Shown: in pieces, positions 8,711 to 17,205 of the stretch | Layout: each line of letters begins with the position of its first letter | Numbering within the stretch: the first letter of the stretch is position 1 | NCBI GenBank assembly: GCA_934129895.1 | Contig: CAKOWY010000006.1 | Coordinates: 33,046-97,045 of the forward strand | Reading direction: 5' to 3' | DNA: 64,000 bases | From: an uncultured Clostridia bacterium | Lineage (GTDB): Bacteria; Bacillota; Clostridia; TANB77; CAG-508 | Notes under the pieces: model-generated | The model's input: the letters and a program-made list of their open reading frames with translations, nothing else | What the model was told of the DNA's origin: nothing | Databases searched by the model: none | Position numbers and translations under genes: made by a program

Positions 8711-8752
8711 ATGGAGGAGATGTTAGTTAATACTGGCATAAGAAAAAGATGA
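8711..8752 (+). CDS. Possible 13-residue leader peptide
   Basis: ATG 8711 encodes MEEMLVNTGIRKR and stops with TGA 8750-8752, overlapping the next gene's ATG in an ATGA arrangement typical of translational coupling. The only GGAGGA in this region lies inside the little ORF, about 30 nt from the next start. There is no good RBS for the leader itself, so it may be a chance ORF. Confidence 0.25.
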   Translation: MEEMLVNTGIRKR

Positions 8753-9342
8753 AAAATTATTATGAAATATTAGAAGTTGATAAAAATGCATCTAATGAAG
8801 TAATTGATAAGGCATATAAAACATTGGCTAAAAAATATCATCCAGACTTACAAAAGGGTACAAATAAAGAGATATATCAAAATAAGATGAAACAAATAAA
8901 TGAAGCATTTGAAGTTTTATCTAATAATGATAAAAGAAAAGAATATGATAGTAGGCTAGCTCAAAATAATATATCAATAGAACAATATAATAAAGTACTG
9001 CAAGAAAATATGAGATTAAAAAATAGTTTAAATAAAATTGCAGATGATCAAAATAAAAATGAATTGGAAAGTATAGAATTTGCAAGAAAATATTATAATG
9101 AGTTAAAAAAGAAAAGCCAAGAACCAGTTAGATATACATATAAAAGAAGAATAAATATTACAAAAGAAAAACTCAAAAAAATGGTATATGGAGTTATATA
9201 TATAATTTGTTTAATTACGATTTTAGCTGTAATACCATTTACAAGGAATTTCTTTATTAATTTATATAATGAAAATATTGTTGTTAAGACTATTGTAAAT
9301 ATATTTAAAAATACATTTGTAAATAGTTTCTTAAATGGATGA
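8749..9342 (+). CDS. J-domain protein with C-terminal membrane helices
   Basis: 197 residues. Residues 1-68 are a J domain: YYEILEV, then the HPD triad at 31-33, then AFEVLSNNDKRKEYD. A charged linker follows, then one clear hydrophobic helix at ~145-165 (VYGVIYIICLITILAVIPF) and a second weaker segment near the C-terminus. J domains stimulate the ATPase of DnaK; without the Gly/Phe and zinc-finger regions this is a type III J protein recruiting DnaK to the membrane. No DnaK partner is in the window. ATG has no strong RBS immediately upstream. Confidence 0.88.
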   Translation: MKNYYEILEVDKNASNEVIDKAYKTLAKKYHPDLQKGTNKEIYQNKMKQINEAFEVLSNNDKRKEYDSRLAQNNISIEQYNKVLQENMRLKNSLNKIADDQNKNELESIEFARKYYNELKKKSQEPVRYTYKRRINITKEKLKKMVYGVIYIICLITILAVIPFTRNFFINLYNENIVVKTIVNIFKNTFVNSFLNG

Positions 9343-9353
9343 AAGGAAAAGAT

Positions 9354-10106
9354 ATGATCGCTTTAATAACAGGAGCATCTTCTGGAATAGGAAGAGATAC
9401 TGCAATAGAATTAAGTCAAAGAGGTTATAAATTAATATTAGTTTCTCGAGATATACAAAAACTTGAAGAATTAAAAAGTATAATAAAAACAGAATCTGAA
9501 ATAGTTATTATGGATTTAACAATAGAAGAAAATTGTAAGAAATTATTTGAAAAATATAAAGATATAGATATATTAGTAAATAATGCTGGGTTTGGTGACT
9601 GTGGAAACTTTGATGAAACTAGTTTGGATAAAGATATAAAAATGATAAAAACTAATATCATTGCTTATCATATATTAACAAAATTATATTTAAAAGAAAT
9701 GATACAAAAAGATAGTGGAAAAATATTAAATGTTGCGTCAATCGCAGGATTTATGCCAGGACCATTAATGACAACATATTATTCAACTAAATCTTATGTA
9801 GTAAAACTTTCTGAATCTATTAGAGAAGAATTAAGAAGAAGAAAATCTAATGTACAGATAAGCATTTTATGTCCAGGACCTGTAAATACGAATTTTAATA
9901 AAGTTGCTGATGTAGAATTTTCCTTAAAAGGATTAAGTAGTAAATATGTTGCTCAATATGCAATAAAAAAATTATTTAAAGGAAAATTTTATATAGTTCC
10001 TGGATGGAAAATTAGACTTGCTAGAATTGGAGCTCAAGTTGCACCTTCAAGCTTTGTTGCTAAAATATCATATAATATGCAAAGGAGAAAGAAAATCGGA
10101 AAATAA
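9354..10106 (+). CDS. Short-chain dehydrogenase/reductase
   Basis: Start ATG 9354 (MIALITGASSGIG) follows AAAGGAAAAG; an earlier in-frame ATG at 9339 overlaps the previous stop. About 250 residues, classical SDR: GASSGIG nucleotide-binding turn near residue 7, NNAGFGD, NVASIAGF catalytic Ser region and YSTKSYV (YxxxK). The C-terminal extension SFVAKISYNMQRRKKIGK is basic, a feature of DltE/YqjQ-like SDRs. Substrate not determinable. Confidence 0.88.
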   Translation: MIALITGASSGIGRDTAIELSQRGYKLILVSRDIQKLEELKSIIKTESEIVIMDLTIEENCKKLFEKYKDIDILVNNAGFGDCGNFDETSLDKDIKMIKTNIIAYHILTKLYLKEMIQKDSGKILNVASIAGFMPGPLMTTYYSTKSYVVKLSESIREELRRRKSNVQISILCPGPVNTNFNKVADVEFSLKGLSSKYVAQYAIKKLFKGKFYIVPGWKIRLARIGAQVAPSSFVAKISYNMQRRKKIGK

Positions 10107-10132
10107 AGAAGTATTAAATAGGGAGTGTTAAA

Positions 10133-10666
10133 ATGGAAGAACAAGAGGAAATTATAGAAAAAATTTTAAAATGTCATATACCAAGATGGAATGAATTACC
10201 AGAGATCGATTTATATTTAGATCAAGTTGTAAATTATTTAGAAAAATATTTAGATTTAGTTAATTCTAATACTGAAGATAAAATTATAACTAAAACTATG
10301 ATAAATAATTATGTTAAACAAGGAATAATGCCAGCTCCTGAAAAAAAGAAGTATAATAAATCACATATAGCATACCTTATTGTAATATGTGTGTTAAAAC
10401 AAGTATATAGTATAGGTGATATTGGAAAACTAATATCTGGGACAATAGAATATTTTGAAATAGGAAAAGCATACAATAGATTTTGTGCTAATTTAGAAGT
10501 TTCAATAAAAAATGTATTTTTAAGAAAAGAAATGCCACATGTAACTCAAATGACAGAAGAACAATATCTATTAAAAAACGTTGTACAAGCTGTTGCAGAT
10601 AAGTTATATGTTGAAGTAAAATTTTTAAAGAAAAGTAATAATAAAATAGAAGAGAGAAAAAAATGA
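10133..10666 (+). CDS. DUF1836 protein
   Basis: 177 residues. The pattern HIPRWNELPEIDLYLDQV near the start, then ITKTMINNYVKQGIMPAPEKKKYNKSHIAYLIVI and SIGDIGKLI matches DUF1836, a MerR/HTH-like family of unknown function common in Firmicutes. The TKTMINNYVKQGIM segment looks like a winged-helix recognition region, so a DNA-binding role is plausible but inferred. Its stop overlaps the next gene's ATG (ATGA). Confidence 0.75.
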   Translation: MEEQEEIIEKILKCHIPRWNELPEIDLYLDQVVNYLEKYLDLVNSNTEDKIITKTMINNYVKQGIMPAPEKKKYNKSHIAYLIVICVLKQVYSIGDIGKLISGTIEYFEIGKAYNRFCANLEVSIKNVFLRKEMPHVTQMTEEQYLLKNVVQAVADKLYVEVKFLKKSNNKIEERKK

Positions 10667-11580
10667 AAGAATATATAGTAGATCTAAATGAAAGCGGAAA
10701 AAGATTAGATTCTTATATAGCAACTATAGATGAAAACATAACAAGAACACATGCACAAAAATTAATTGAAGATGGAAATATATTGGTTAATGGTAAAAAG
10801 GCAAAAGTATCATATAAAACTCAAGAAAATGATAAAATATTAGTAGAAATACCAGAACCAAAACAAATAGAATTAAAAGCACAAGACATTCCAATTGAGA
10901 TTATATATGAAGATAATGATATCATTGTTGTAAATAAGCCAAAAGGAATGGTTGTACATCCTGCAAATGGTAATCCAGATGGAACTTTAGTAAATGCTAT
11001 TATGGCTATATGTAAAGATAGTTTATCTGGAATTGGGGGAGAAATAAGACCAGGAATTGTTCATAGGATTGATAAAGATACATCAGGATTATTAATAGTT
11101 GCGAAAAATGATAATGCACATGTAAAAATGAGTGAACAAATAAAAAATCATGAAGTAAAAAAGACATATATTGCATTAGTTAGAGGTGTATTTAAAGAAA
11201 ATGAAGCTACAATAGATATGCCAATAGGTAGAAGTATGTCAGATAGAAAAAAGATGGCAGTTACCAAAAATGGAAAAAATGCAATAACACATATAAAAGT
11301 TTTAACAAGGTTTGATAAGTATACATTATTACAAGTTAATATAGAAACTGGTAGAACACATCAGATACGTGTACATTTATCTCAGATAGGTTATCCAATT
11401 GTTGGAGATTATACATATTCAAATGGAAAAAATGAGTTTAATGTAATAGGACAATGTTTGCATGCTCAAAAATTAGAATTCTATCATCCTATTACACAAA
11501 AATATATGTGCCTTGAAGCAGAATTGCCACAATATTTTAAAGATATTCTTGAGCAATTAGAAAAAAAAAAAATAAAATAG
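10663..11580 (+). CDS. rluD: RluD-family 23S rRNA pseudouridine synthase
   Basis: 305 residues with an N-terminal S4 RNA-binding domain (RLDSYIATI...LIEDGNILVNGK, residues ~10-60) and the RluA/RluD catalytic domain: HRIDKDTSGLLIVAKND, with the catalytic Asp in HRIDKDTSG near residue 138, then GRTHQIRVHLSQIGYPIVGD. Isomerises uridines in the helix 69 region of 23S rRNA in characterised members. Translationally coupled to the DUF1836 gene by a 4-nt overlap. Paralogue assignment among RluC/RluD types is by overall resemblance. Confidence 0.85.
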   Translation: MKEYIVDLNESGKRLDSYIATIDENITRTHAQKLIEDGNILVNGKKAKVSYKTQENDKILVEIPEPKQIELKAQDIPIEIIYEDNDIIVVNKPKGMVVHPANGNPDGTLVNAIMAICKDSLSGIGGEIRPGIVHRIDKDTSGLLIVAKNDNAHVKMSEQIKNHEVKKTYIALVRGVFKENEATIDMPIGRSMSDRKKMAVTKNGKNAITHIKVLTRFDKYTLLQVNIETGRTHQIRVHLSQIGYPIVGDYTYSNGKNEFNVIGQCLHAQKLEFYHPITQKYMCLEAELPQYFKDILEQLEKKKIK

Positions 11581-11581
11581 A

Positions 11582-11602
11582 CCGGCAAGAGAACCTTGCC
11601 GG
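11582..11602 (+). terminator. GC-rich hairpin after rluD
   Basis: Perfect CCGGCAAG (11582-11589) / CTTGCCGG (11595-11602), loop AGAAC, two bases after the stop codon. Remarkably GC-rich for this genome but without the usual T tract, so it may be a terminator of a weaker kind or an mRNA 3' stabiliser. A second weak hairpin (CCTTTT/AAAAGG) follows at about 11619-11638. Confidence 0.5.
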
Positions 11603-11692
11603 AGAAATCTATATAAAGCCTTTTAGAAAAGTAAAAGGAATTAATATATAATATGCAAATAAAAGAAAAAAATGCATATGAAGGAGTTTTTT

Positions 11693-12418
11693 ATGCAAGA
11701 AAGATTACAAAAATTTTTGGCCGAATGTGGTGTTGCATCAAGAAGAAAGTGTGAAGAATATATTTTACAAGAAAAGGTTCAAGTAAATGGACAAACAGTT
11801 ACTGAACTTGGAGTAAAAATTAATCCAGAAGATGATGAAATTACTTTCGATGGAAATAAAGTAAAACCAGAAGAGAAAAAAGTATATATATTATTAAATA
11901 AGCCAATTGGATATGTAACAACATCTGATGAACAATTTGGGAGAGATAAAGTATTAGATTTAGTGAAAGTAAAAGAAAGAATAGTACCTGTTGGGAGACT
12001 TGATATGTATACATCAGGAGCTTTAATATTAACAAATGATGGAGATTTTGTATATAAAGTTACACATCCAAAACACGAGATAACTAAAACATATACAGTT
12101 ACAGTAAAAGGAATAATAAAAAATGAGGAAGTAGAACAATTAAGAAAAGGTGTAAAAATAGATGATTATACAACAAAGCCAGCAAAGGTGAAAATATTAA
12201 AAACTGATGATGAAAAAAATATATCAAGATTAGAAATTACTATACATGAAGGAAAAAACAGGCAAGTAAGAAGAATGTGTGAATCAGTTGGAAGAAAGGT
12301 ATTAGCGTTACATAGAAGTAAAATCGGAAATATAGGAGTAAAAGATATAGAACTTGGAAAATGGAGATATCTAAAAGATTATGAAGTAAATATGTTAATA
12401 AATACAAAAACAACATAG
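11693..12418 (+). CDS. rluB: RsuA/RluB-family pseudouridine synthase
   Basis: Start ATG 11693 lies 6 nt after AAGGAG; upstream in-frame ATGs at 11672 and 11678 lack an RBS. 241 residues: S4 domain RLQKFLAECGVASRRKCEEYI, then LNKPIGYVTT, catalytic GRLDMYTSGALILTNDG (Asp) and GKNRQVRRMCESVG. This is the RluB/RsuA small-subfamily layout. In Firmicutes the RluB type modifies 23S rRNA helix 93. Separate from rluD by ~110 nt and probably transcribed from TATAAT at 11647-11652. Confidence 0.85.
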   Translation: MQERLQKFLAECGVASRRKCEEYILQEKVQVNGQTVTELGVKINPEDDEITFDGNKVKPEEKKVYILLNKPIGYVTTSDEQFGRDKVLDLVKVKERIVPVGRLDMYTSGALILTNDGDFVYKVTHPKHEITKTYTVTVKGIIKNEEVEQLRKGVKIDDYTTKPAKVKILKTDDEKNISRLEITIHEGKNRQVRRMCESVGRKVLALHRSKIGNIGVKDIELGKWRYLKDYEVNMLINTKTT

Positions 12419-12442
12419 AAATTGAAAATATAAAAACAAAAC

Positions 12443-12471
12443 TTGTCTTTAAAAAGAAAATATAGTATAAT
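12443..12471 (+). promoter_or_regulatory. Promoter of the S1-domain gene
   Basis: TTGTCT (12443-12448), 17-bp spacer, TATAAT (12466-12471), 30 nt before the ATG. Confidence 0.65.
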
Positions 12472-12501
12472 GTAAGATATACAATTTACAAAGGAGAAAA
12501 A

Positions 12502-12957
12502 ATGAAAATACAAAAAAACCAAATTATAGATGCTGAAGTTAGTGGTATACAACCTTATGGAGCATTTGTAAAAATTGAAGATGGAAGAAAAGGATTGATT
12601 TTTATAGAAGATTTGTCAGTTGTAAGGATAAAATCACCTGAAGAGAGAGTTAAGATAGGGCAAAAAATAAAGTGTAAGGTTAAATCAATTGATCAAGACA
12701 CTGGAAAAATAAATCTATCATATAAAGAATGTTTAGGTACATGGGAAGAAAATGTTAAAAATTTTCAAGTTGGAATGACAGTAAAAGGAATAGTAAGAGA
12801 TACAGAAAAAAATAAAAATGGAGTTTTTATAGAATTAACTCCAAATTTAGTAGGAATGACTGAATATAAAAAAGATTTAGAATATGGGCAAAAAGTAGAT
12901 GTAAAAATAAAAAATATACAGCCAGACAAGAAAAAAGTTAAACTAGTAATTGTCTAA
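12502..12957 (+). CDS. Small protein with two S1 RNA-binding domains
   Basis: 151 residues built from two S1 (OB-fold) repeats: residues ~5-73 (AEVSGIQPYGAFVKIEDGRKGLIFIEDLS...VKSIDQDTGKINLSYK) and ~85-150 (VKGIVRDTEKNKNGVFIELTPNLVGMTEY...KNIQPDKKKVKLVIV). Cytoplasmic RNA-binding protein; the first repeat is canonical, the second diverged. Strong RBS AAAGGAGAAAAA. Role could be translation or RNA decay; not determinable from sequence. Confidence 0.8.
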   Translation: MKIQKNQIIDAEVSGIQPYGAFVKIEDGRKGLIFIEDLSVVRIKSPEERVKIGQKIKCKVKSIDQDTGKINLSYKECLGTWEENVKNFQVGMTVKGIVRDTEKNKNGVFIELTPNLVGMTEYKKDLEYGQKVDVKIKNIQPDKKKVKLVIV

Positions 12958-13004
12958 TAAGTTTATAAGTAATATTTAAATATTAATAAAAAGGAGGAAT
13001 AAAT

Positions 13005-13946
13005 ATGGTTGAAGACAACCAAATAAAAGCACAAGTATCACCTTTTGCAATAAGAGAAGGTGAAATAAAAACATTTGATGGAAAAGATGGATATGTATCT
13101 ATGAATCAAATAGTACATAAAATTAATATTGGACATATAACAGATATTCATTTTGCAATATTAGAATTAGTAAATGAGTTTGAGTTTATAACGTCAAGAC
13201 AAATATATCAAATGTTGGAATGGAAAGGAATAAATCCACAATCACAAGATAAATTAAATAATAAGCTAGAGCAATTAGTAAAATCAAAAATATTAACAAG
13301 ATACTATTTTACATCAGAAGAAGGAAAAGGAATTTATAGAATATACTGTTTGGAAAAAATGGGAAAATATTTATTAAATTCAAAAGAAATTGAATGTAAA
13401 TGGCAACAAACAGATAATGTAAAACCTGTTCCAATGATAAAGAAAAGATTAGCAGGAAATCAAACAATAATTGCATATTTAAGAAAAGTTAAAGCATTTG
13501 ATAGTTATGTTGTAAAACCAACAATACAAGCTAAAATTTCTGGAAAAACATTTAAAGCAACAGGTGGTTCTGTAAAATTAACAAAAAATAATAAATCAAT
13601 AGTATTTTTATTTGAAGTAATAAGAAGAGAAGCAGATTGGCAAAAAAAATTAGTTGATAAAATGAGAATGTATAAAGAATTTTATGAGAATTTTGTTACA
13701 GGAGATTCAGGGTATTCAGCAATGCCACAATTAATATTAATTTGTGAAGATGATAAACATACAGCTGAATCATTTAAAGAAATTGTAAAAGGTGGAGTAG
13801 AAATCCCACAAATAAAATTATATTTTACAACAGATTTAAGACAAAACAGTGAATCACTTGAAAATACATTAATAGAATTTAAAATTGATGAAACAACAAA
13901 TAAATATAAGATGTTTAATGTAGAAGTAAAAATTTTAGGCATTTAA
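13005..13946 (+). CDS. Winged-helix / replication-relaxation-like protein
   Basis: 313 residues, AAAAGGAGGAAT RBS. Residues ~40-110 look like a winged helix (HFAILELVNEFEFITSRQIYQMLEW...LEQLVKSKILTRYYF). The C-terminal half holds FLFEVIRREADWQKKLVDKMRMYKEFYENF near residues 200-230 and MPQLILICEDDKHTAESFKEI near 240, echoing the conserved Glu plus K-x4-Y helix and L-x-V/I strand of replication-relaxation (PF13814-type) proteins of plasmids and integrative elements. Here it lies between housekeeping genes with no other mobile-element genes nearby. The family call is by resemblance only. Confidence 0.45.
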   Translation: MVEDNQIKAQVSPFAIREGEIKTFDGKDGYVSMNQIVHKINIGHITDIHFAILELVNEFEFITSRQIYQMLEWKGINPQSQDKLNNKLEQLVKSKILTRYYFTSEEGKGIYRIYCLEKMGKYLLNSKEIECKWQQTDNVKPVPMIKKRLAGNQTIIAYLRKVKAFDSYVVKPTIQAKISGKTFKATGGSVKLTKNNKSIVFLFEVIRREADWQKKLVDKMRMYKEFYENFVTGDSGYSAMPQLILICEDDKHTAESFKEIVKGGVEIPQIKLYFTTDLRQNSESLENTLIEFKIDETTNKYKMFNVEVKILGI

Positions 13947-13963
13947 AAAAAGGGGAAAAAGGG

Positions 13964-14842
13964 ATGTTTGGACATAGATCAGACGGAAAAAAAGTAAAAA
14001 ATTTAGAGCCTATTTTTAGAGTAATACCTTCAGTAATGATTGAAAGAAGTGATGCTCAAGTATATTTTAAACAAGATATACCATTAAAAACAATGGATGA
14101 ATATATAGAAAGAAAAGCTCAAGAAGGAATTAGAATGTCATATATGAATATCATATATGCTGGAATAGTAAGAATAATAAATGAAAGACCAAAGTTAAAT
14201 AGATTTGTAATGAATGGTACAACATATCAAAGAAATAAAATTTTTGTATCATTGTCTATAAAAAAGAGTTTAACTGATGAAGGACAAGAAACTGTAGTAA
14301 AAATACCATTTAATGGGACAGAAAACATATTTGAAATTAAAGAAAAAGTAGATTCAACTATTGAAAAAAATAAAGATATAGCAACTTCAAATAAAACAGA
14401 TAAGTTAGTAAAAATATTAAATATAATTCCAAATAAGTTGATATTGTGGACTGTAAGAATATTAAATTTTATGGATAAACATGGAATTATGCCCAAAGCA
14501 GTTATAAAAGCTAGTCCGTTTCATACAAGTGTATTTTTAACTAATGTTGGTTCACTTGGAATTGATAGTATTTATCATCATATTTATAATTTTGGAACAA
14601 CAAGTTTATTTTTCTCAATGGGAAAAAAGAAGAAGAGCTATATATATGAAGATGATGAAATAAAAGAAGAAAAATGTATAACAATTGCATTTGTTGGTGA
14701 CGAAAGAATTTGTGATGGGCATTATTATGCATCATCATTCAAACAATTGAATAAATATTTAAAAAAACCTGAATTACTTGAGAGACTACCAAAAGAAATT
14801 GAAGAAGTTAATCAAGATGAAAATGTTGTAGAAACAAATTAA
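13964..14842 (+). CDS. E2/CAT-fold acyltransferase-like protein lacking the catalytic His
   Basis: 292 residues. N-terminal MFGHRSDGKKVKNLEPIFRVIPSVMIERSDAQVYF and C-terminal VGDERICDGHYYASSF match the catalytic domain of 2-oxoacid dehydrogenase E2 and chloramphenicol acetyltransferase, with no lipoyl or peripheral-subunit-binding domain. In E2/CAT the HxxxDG motif supplies the catalytic His; here the equivalent position is Glu (E247 in DERICDG), while Asp and Gly are kept. No E1 or E3 genes are nearby. Probably a structural or altered-activity relative. It follows the previous gene by 17 nt. Confidence 0.7.
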   Translation: MFGHRSDGKKVKNLEPIFRVIPSVMIERSDAQVYFKQDIPLKTMDEYIERKAQEGIRMSYMNIIYAGIVRIINERPKLNRFVMNGTTYQRNKIFVSLSIKKSLTDEGQETVVKIPFNGTENIFEIKEKVDSTIEKNKDIATSNKTDKLVKILNIIPNKLILWTVRILNFMDKHGIMPKAVIKASPFHTSVFLTNVGSLGIDSIYHHIYNFGTTSLFFSMGKKKKSYIYEDDEIKEEKCITIAFVGDERICDGHYYASSFKQLNKYLKKPELLERLPKEIEEVNQDENVVETN

Positions 14843-14874
14843 ATATAAAAAATAATAAAATTTATGAAAAAATG

Positions 14875-14903
14875 TTGACTTTGCACTTAAATTGTGATAT
14901 TAT
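14875..14903 (+). promoter_or_regulatory. Promoter of tRNA-Arg
   Basis: TTGACT (14875-14880), 17-bp spacer, TATTAT (14898-14903), about 20 nt before the mature tRNA end. Confidence 0.65.
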
Positions 14904-14923
14904 ATTTAAGTGTTAAGAAACAT

Positions 14924-15000
14924 GAGTCAGTAGCTCAGTTGGATAGAGCATTTGCCTTCTAAGCAAAGGGTCGGGGGTTCGAATCCCTTCTGGCTCACCA
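14924..15000 (+). tRNA. tRNA-Arg (anticodon TCT)
   Basis: 77 nt with encoded CCA. Acceptor GAGTCAG pairs with CTGGCTC (one G-T wobble); D stem GCTC/GAGC; anticodon stem TTTGC/GCAAA with loop CTTCTAA, anticodon TCT; T arm contains GGTTCGAATCC. Reads AGA/AGG, the dominant Arg codons of this genome. Confidence 0.97.
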
Positions 15001-15012
15001 TAACATAGAAAT

Positions 15013-15047
15013 AAAAGAGTTTGTATAATTTTTATACAAACTCTTTT
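15013..15047 (+). terminator. Terminator after tRNA-Arg
   Basis: 16-bp perfect stem 15013-15028 with 15032-15047 (AAAAGAGTTTGTATAA / TTATACAAACTCTTTT), loop TTT. Confidence 0.85.
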
Positions 15048-15157
15048 GGTATTTATGAGATAATAAATAATATTAGCCTATTAACAATATTATAAAAATT
15101 TTATGGACAATTTATATTTTATAATATATAATATAGACATAAAAAAAGAAAGGAATA

Positions 15158-15826
15158 ATGAAAATGATAGAAATATCAACATCAATATTATCAGTAGAAA
15201 AAGGAAATGAAGCTGAAACATTTATGCTATTGGAAAAATCAAAGACAGATTATTTTCATATAGATGTAATGGACGGAAAATTTGTAGAACAAGATACATT
15301 TCATAAAATGATGGAATATAGTAATTATATAAAAAGAATATCAAATTTACCATTAGATGTTCATTTAATGGTAGAAGATGTAGAAACAGCAATTGAAGTA
15401 TTTTCAGCTGATGAGCCTAATCTTATAACATTTCATATTGAGGCATGTAAAAACAAAGAAGAAGTTATGAGAAATATCAATCTAATAAAAGAAAAAGGAT
15501 CAAGAGTTGGAATTGCTATAAAACCATCAACTCCATTGAATGAAATATATGAATATTTACCATATATACATACTTGTTTAGTAATGACAGTAGAACCAGG
15601 AAAAGGTGGACAAACGCTTATAACAGATATGTTAGCAAAAATAGAAGAACTAAAAAAATATATTGACGATAGAAATATAGAAATAGATATAGAGGTAGAT
15701 GGAGGAATAAATTTAAAAACAGCAGAAAGAGTAAAAAAAGCAGGTGCAAATATATTGGTTGCAGGAACTGCTATATTAAAAGCAGCTGATTATAAAGTTA
15801 TTATAGATGAACTAAGACAAAATTAA
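15158..15826 (+). CDS. rpe: Ribulose-phosphate 3-epimerase
   Basis: 222 residues, TIM-barrel epimerase of the pentose phosphate pathway interconverting ribulose-5-P and xylulose-5-P. Metal ligands and catalytic Asp appear in FHIDVMDG, DVHLMVE and IEVDGGI; the phosphate-binding VEPGKGGQ is a variant of the common VNPGFGGQ, and VAGTAILKA ends the barrel. Start ATG 15158 is 5 nt after AAAGGAAT; ATG 15164 is an alternative. It leads the rpe-pgi pair. Confidence 0.9.
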   Translation: MKMIEISTSILSVEKGNEAETFMLLEKSKTDYFHIDVMDGKFVEQDTFHKMMEYSNYIKRISNLPLDVHLMVEDVETAIEVFSADEPNLITFHIEACKNKEEVMRNINLIKEKGSRVGIAIKPSTPLNEIYEYLPYIHTCLVMTVEPGKGGQTLITDMLAKIEELKKYIDDRNIEIDIEVDGGINLKTAERVKKAGANILVAGTAILKAADYKVIIDELRQN

Positions 15827-15849
15827 GTAAAAGAAAGAAGGATAAAAAT

Positions 15850-17157
15850 ATGTTAAATTTAAAACTAAATTTAAAATATTCTGGAGTACAACAAAAAACA
15901 ATAATGCAATATAAAGACAAAGTCGAAGAGATACACAATGAATTACATCATAGAGCTAATGATAGCAAAGATTTTGTGGGATGGCTTGAACTTCCAACAA
16001 ATTATGATAAAGAAGAATTCGAAAGAATAAAGGCATCTGCAAAGAAAATTCAAGAAGAATCAGAAGTATTAATAGTAATTGGAATTGGAGGATCATATTT
16101 AGGAGCCAGAGCCGTAATAGAAAGTTTAACAAGCACATTTTATAATATGTTACCTGAAAAAAAGAGAAAATATCCTCAAATACTTTATGTAGGAAATAAT
16201 TTGAGCCCAAATTATATTAATGATTTAATTGAAGTATTAGGAACAAAAGATTTTTCTATAAATGTAATTTCTAAATCAGGTACAACAACTGAACCTGCAG
16301 TAGCATTTAGAATCTTTAGAGAAATATTAGAAAATCGTTATGGAATAGAAGAAGCAAGAAGTAGAATATATGTAACAACAGATAAAGAAAGAGGAGCTTT
16401 AAAAACATTAGCAGATGAAGAAGGATATGAAAAATTTGTTATTCCTGATAATGTTGGAGGTAGATATTCTGTTTTAACAGCAGTTGGATTATTACCTATT
16501 GCAGTAGCTGGAATTAATATAGATGAATTAATGGAAGGTGCTCAAAAAGCTCAATTAAAATATGAAGATCCTAATTTAAAATATAATGCTTGTTATCAAT
16601 ATGCTGTTGTAAGAAATGTATTGTATAAATTATATAAAAATACAGAAATATTAGTAAATTACGAGCCTAAAATGCATTATTTTACAGAATGGTGGAAACA
16701 GTTATTTGGAGAAAGTGAAGGAAAGGATCAATTGGGAATATTTCCAGCAGGTGTTGATTTTACAACTGATTTACATTCTATGGGACAATATATTCAAGAA
16801 GGAAGAAGAAATTTATTTGAAACTGTAATAAGAATTGAAAAGTCTGAATCTGATATTGAAATGAAAGAAGATGAAGACGATTTAGATGGTTTGAATTATT
16901 TGACAGGAAAAATGCTAAGTTACGTAAATGCAAAAGCAATGGAGGGGACAATTGATGCTCATGTAGCAGGAGATGTACCTAATATAGTTATAGAATTACC
17001 AAAACTATCAGCAGAAACACTTGGACATTTGATTTATTTCTTTGAAAAAGCATGTGCAATGTCAGGAATGATTTTAGGAGTTAATCCATTTAATCAACCT
17101 GGTGTTGAGAAATATAAAAAAAATATGTTTAAATTGTTAGAAAAACCAGGATATTAA
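15850..17157 (+). CDS. pgi: Glucose-6-phosphate isomerase
   Basis: 435 residues, short bacterial PGI. GIGGSYLGARAVIESL near residue 78, SKSGTTTEPAVAFRIFRE near 140 (phosphate binding), NVGGRYSVLTAVGLLPIAVAGI near 202 and the catalytic region DAHVAGDVPNI are evident. Converts G6P to F6P in glycolysis. 23 nt after rpe and ends at a good terminator, so rpe-pgi form one operon. Confidence 0.95.
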   Translation: MLNLKLNLKYSGVQQKTIMQYKDKVEEIHNELHHRANDSKDFVGWLELPTNYDKEEFERIKASAKKIQEESEVLIVIGIGGSYLGARAVIESLTSTFYNMLPEKKRKYPQILYVGNNLSPNYINDLIEVLGTKDFSINVISKSGTTTEPAVAFRIFREILENRYGIEEARSRIYVTTDKERGALKTLADEEGYEKFVIPDNVGGRYSVLTAVGLLPIAVAGINIDELMEGAQKAQLKYEDPNLKYNACYQYAVVRNVLYKLYKNTEILVNYEPKMHYFTEWWKQLFGESEGKDQLGIFPAGVDFTTDLHSMGQYIQEGRRNLFETVIRIEKSESDIEMKEDEDDLDGLNYLTGKMLSYVNAKAMEGTIDAHVAGDVPNIVIELPKLSAETLGHLIYFFEKACAMSGMILGVNPFNQPGVEKYKKNMFKLLEKPGY

Positions 17158-17161
17158 AGAT

Positions 17162-17185
17162 AAAGGTGCTGCATAGCACCTTTTT
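17162..17185 (+). terminator. Terminator after pgi
   Basis: AAAGGTGCT / AGCACCTTT stem with GCAT loop, followed by Ts. Confidence 0.9.
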
Positions 17186-17205
17186 AAAAAGAAAGAAGGA
17201 GCAAA

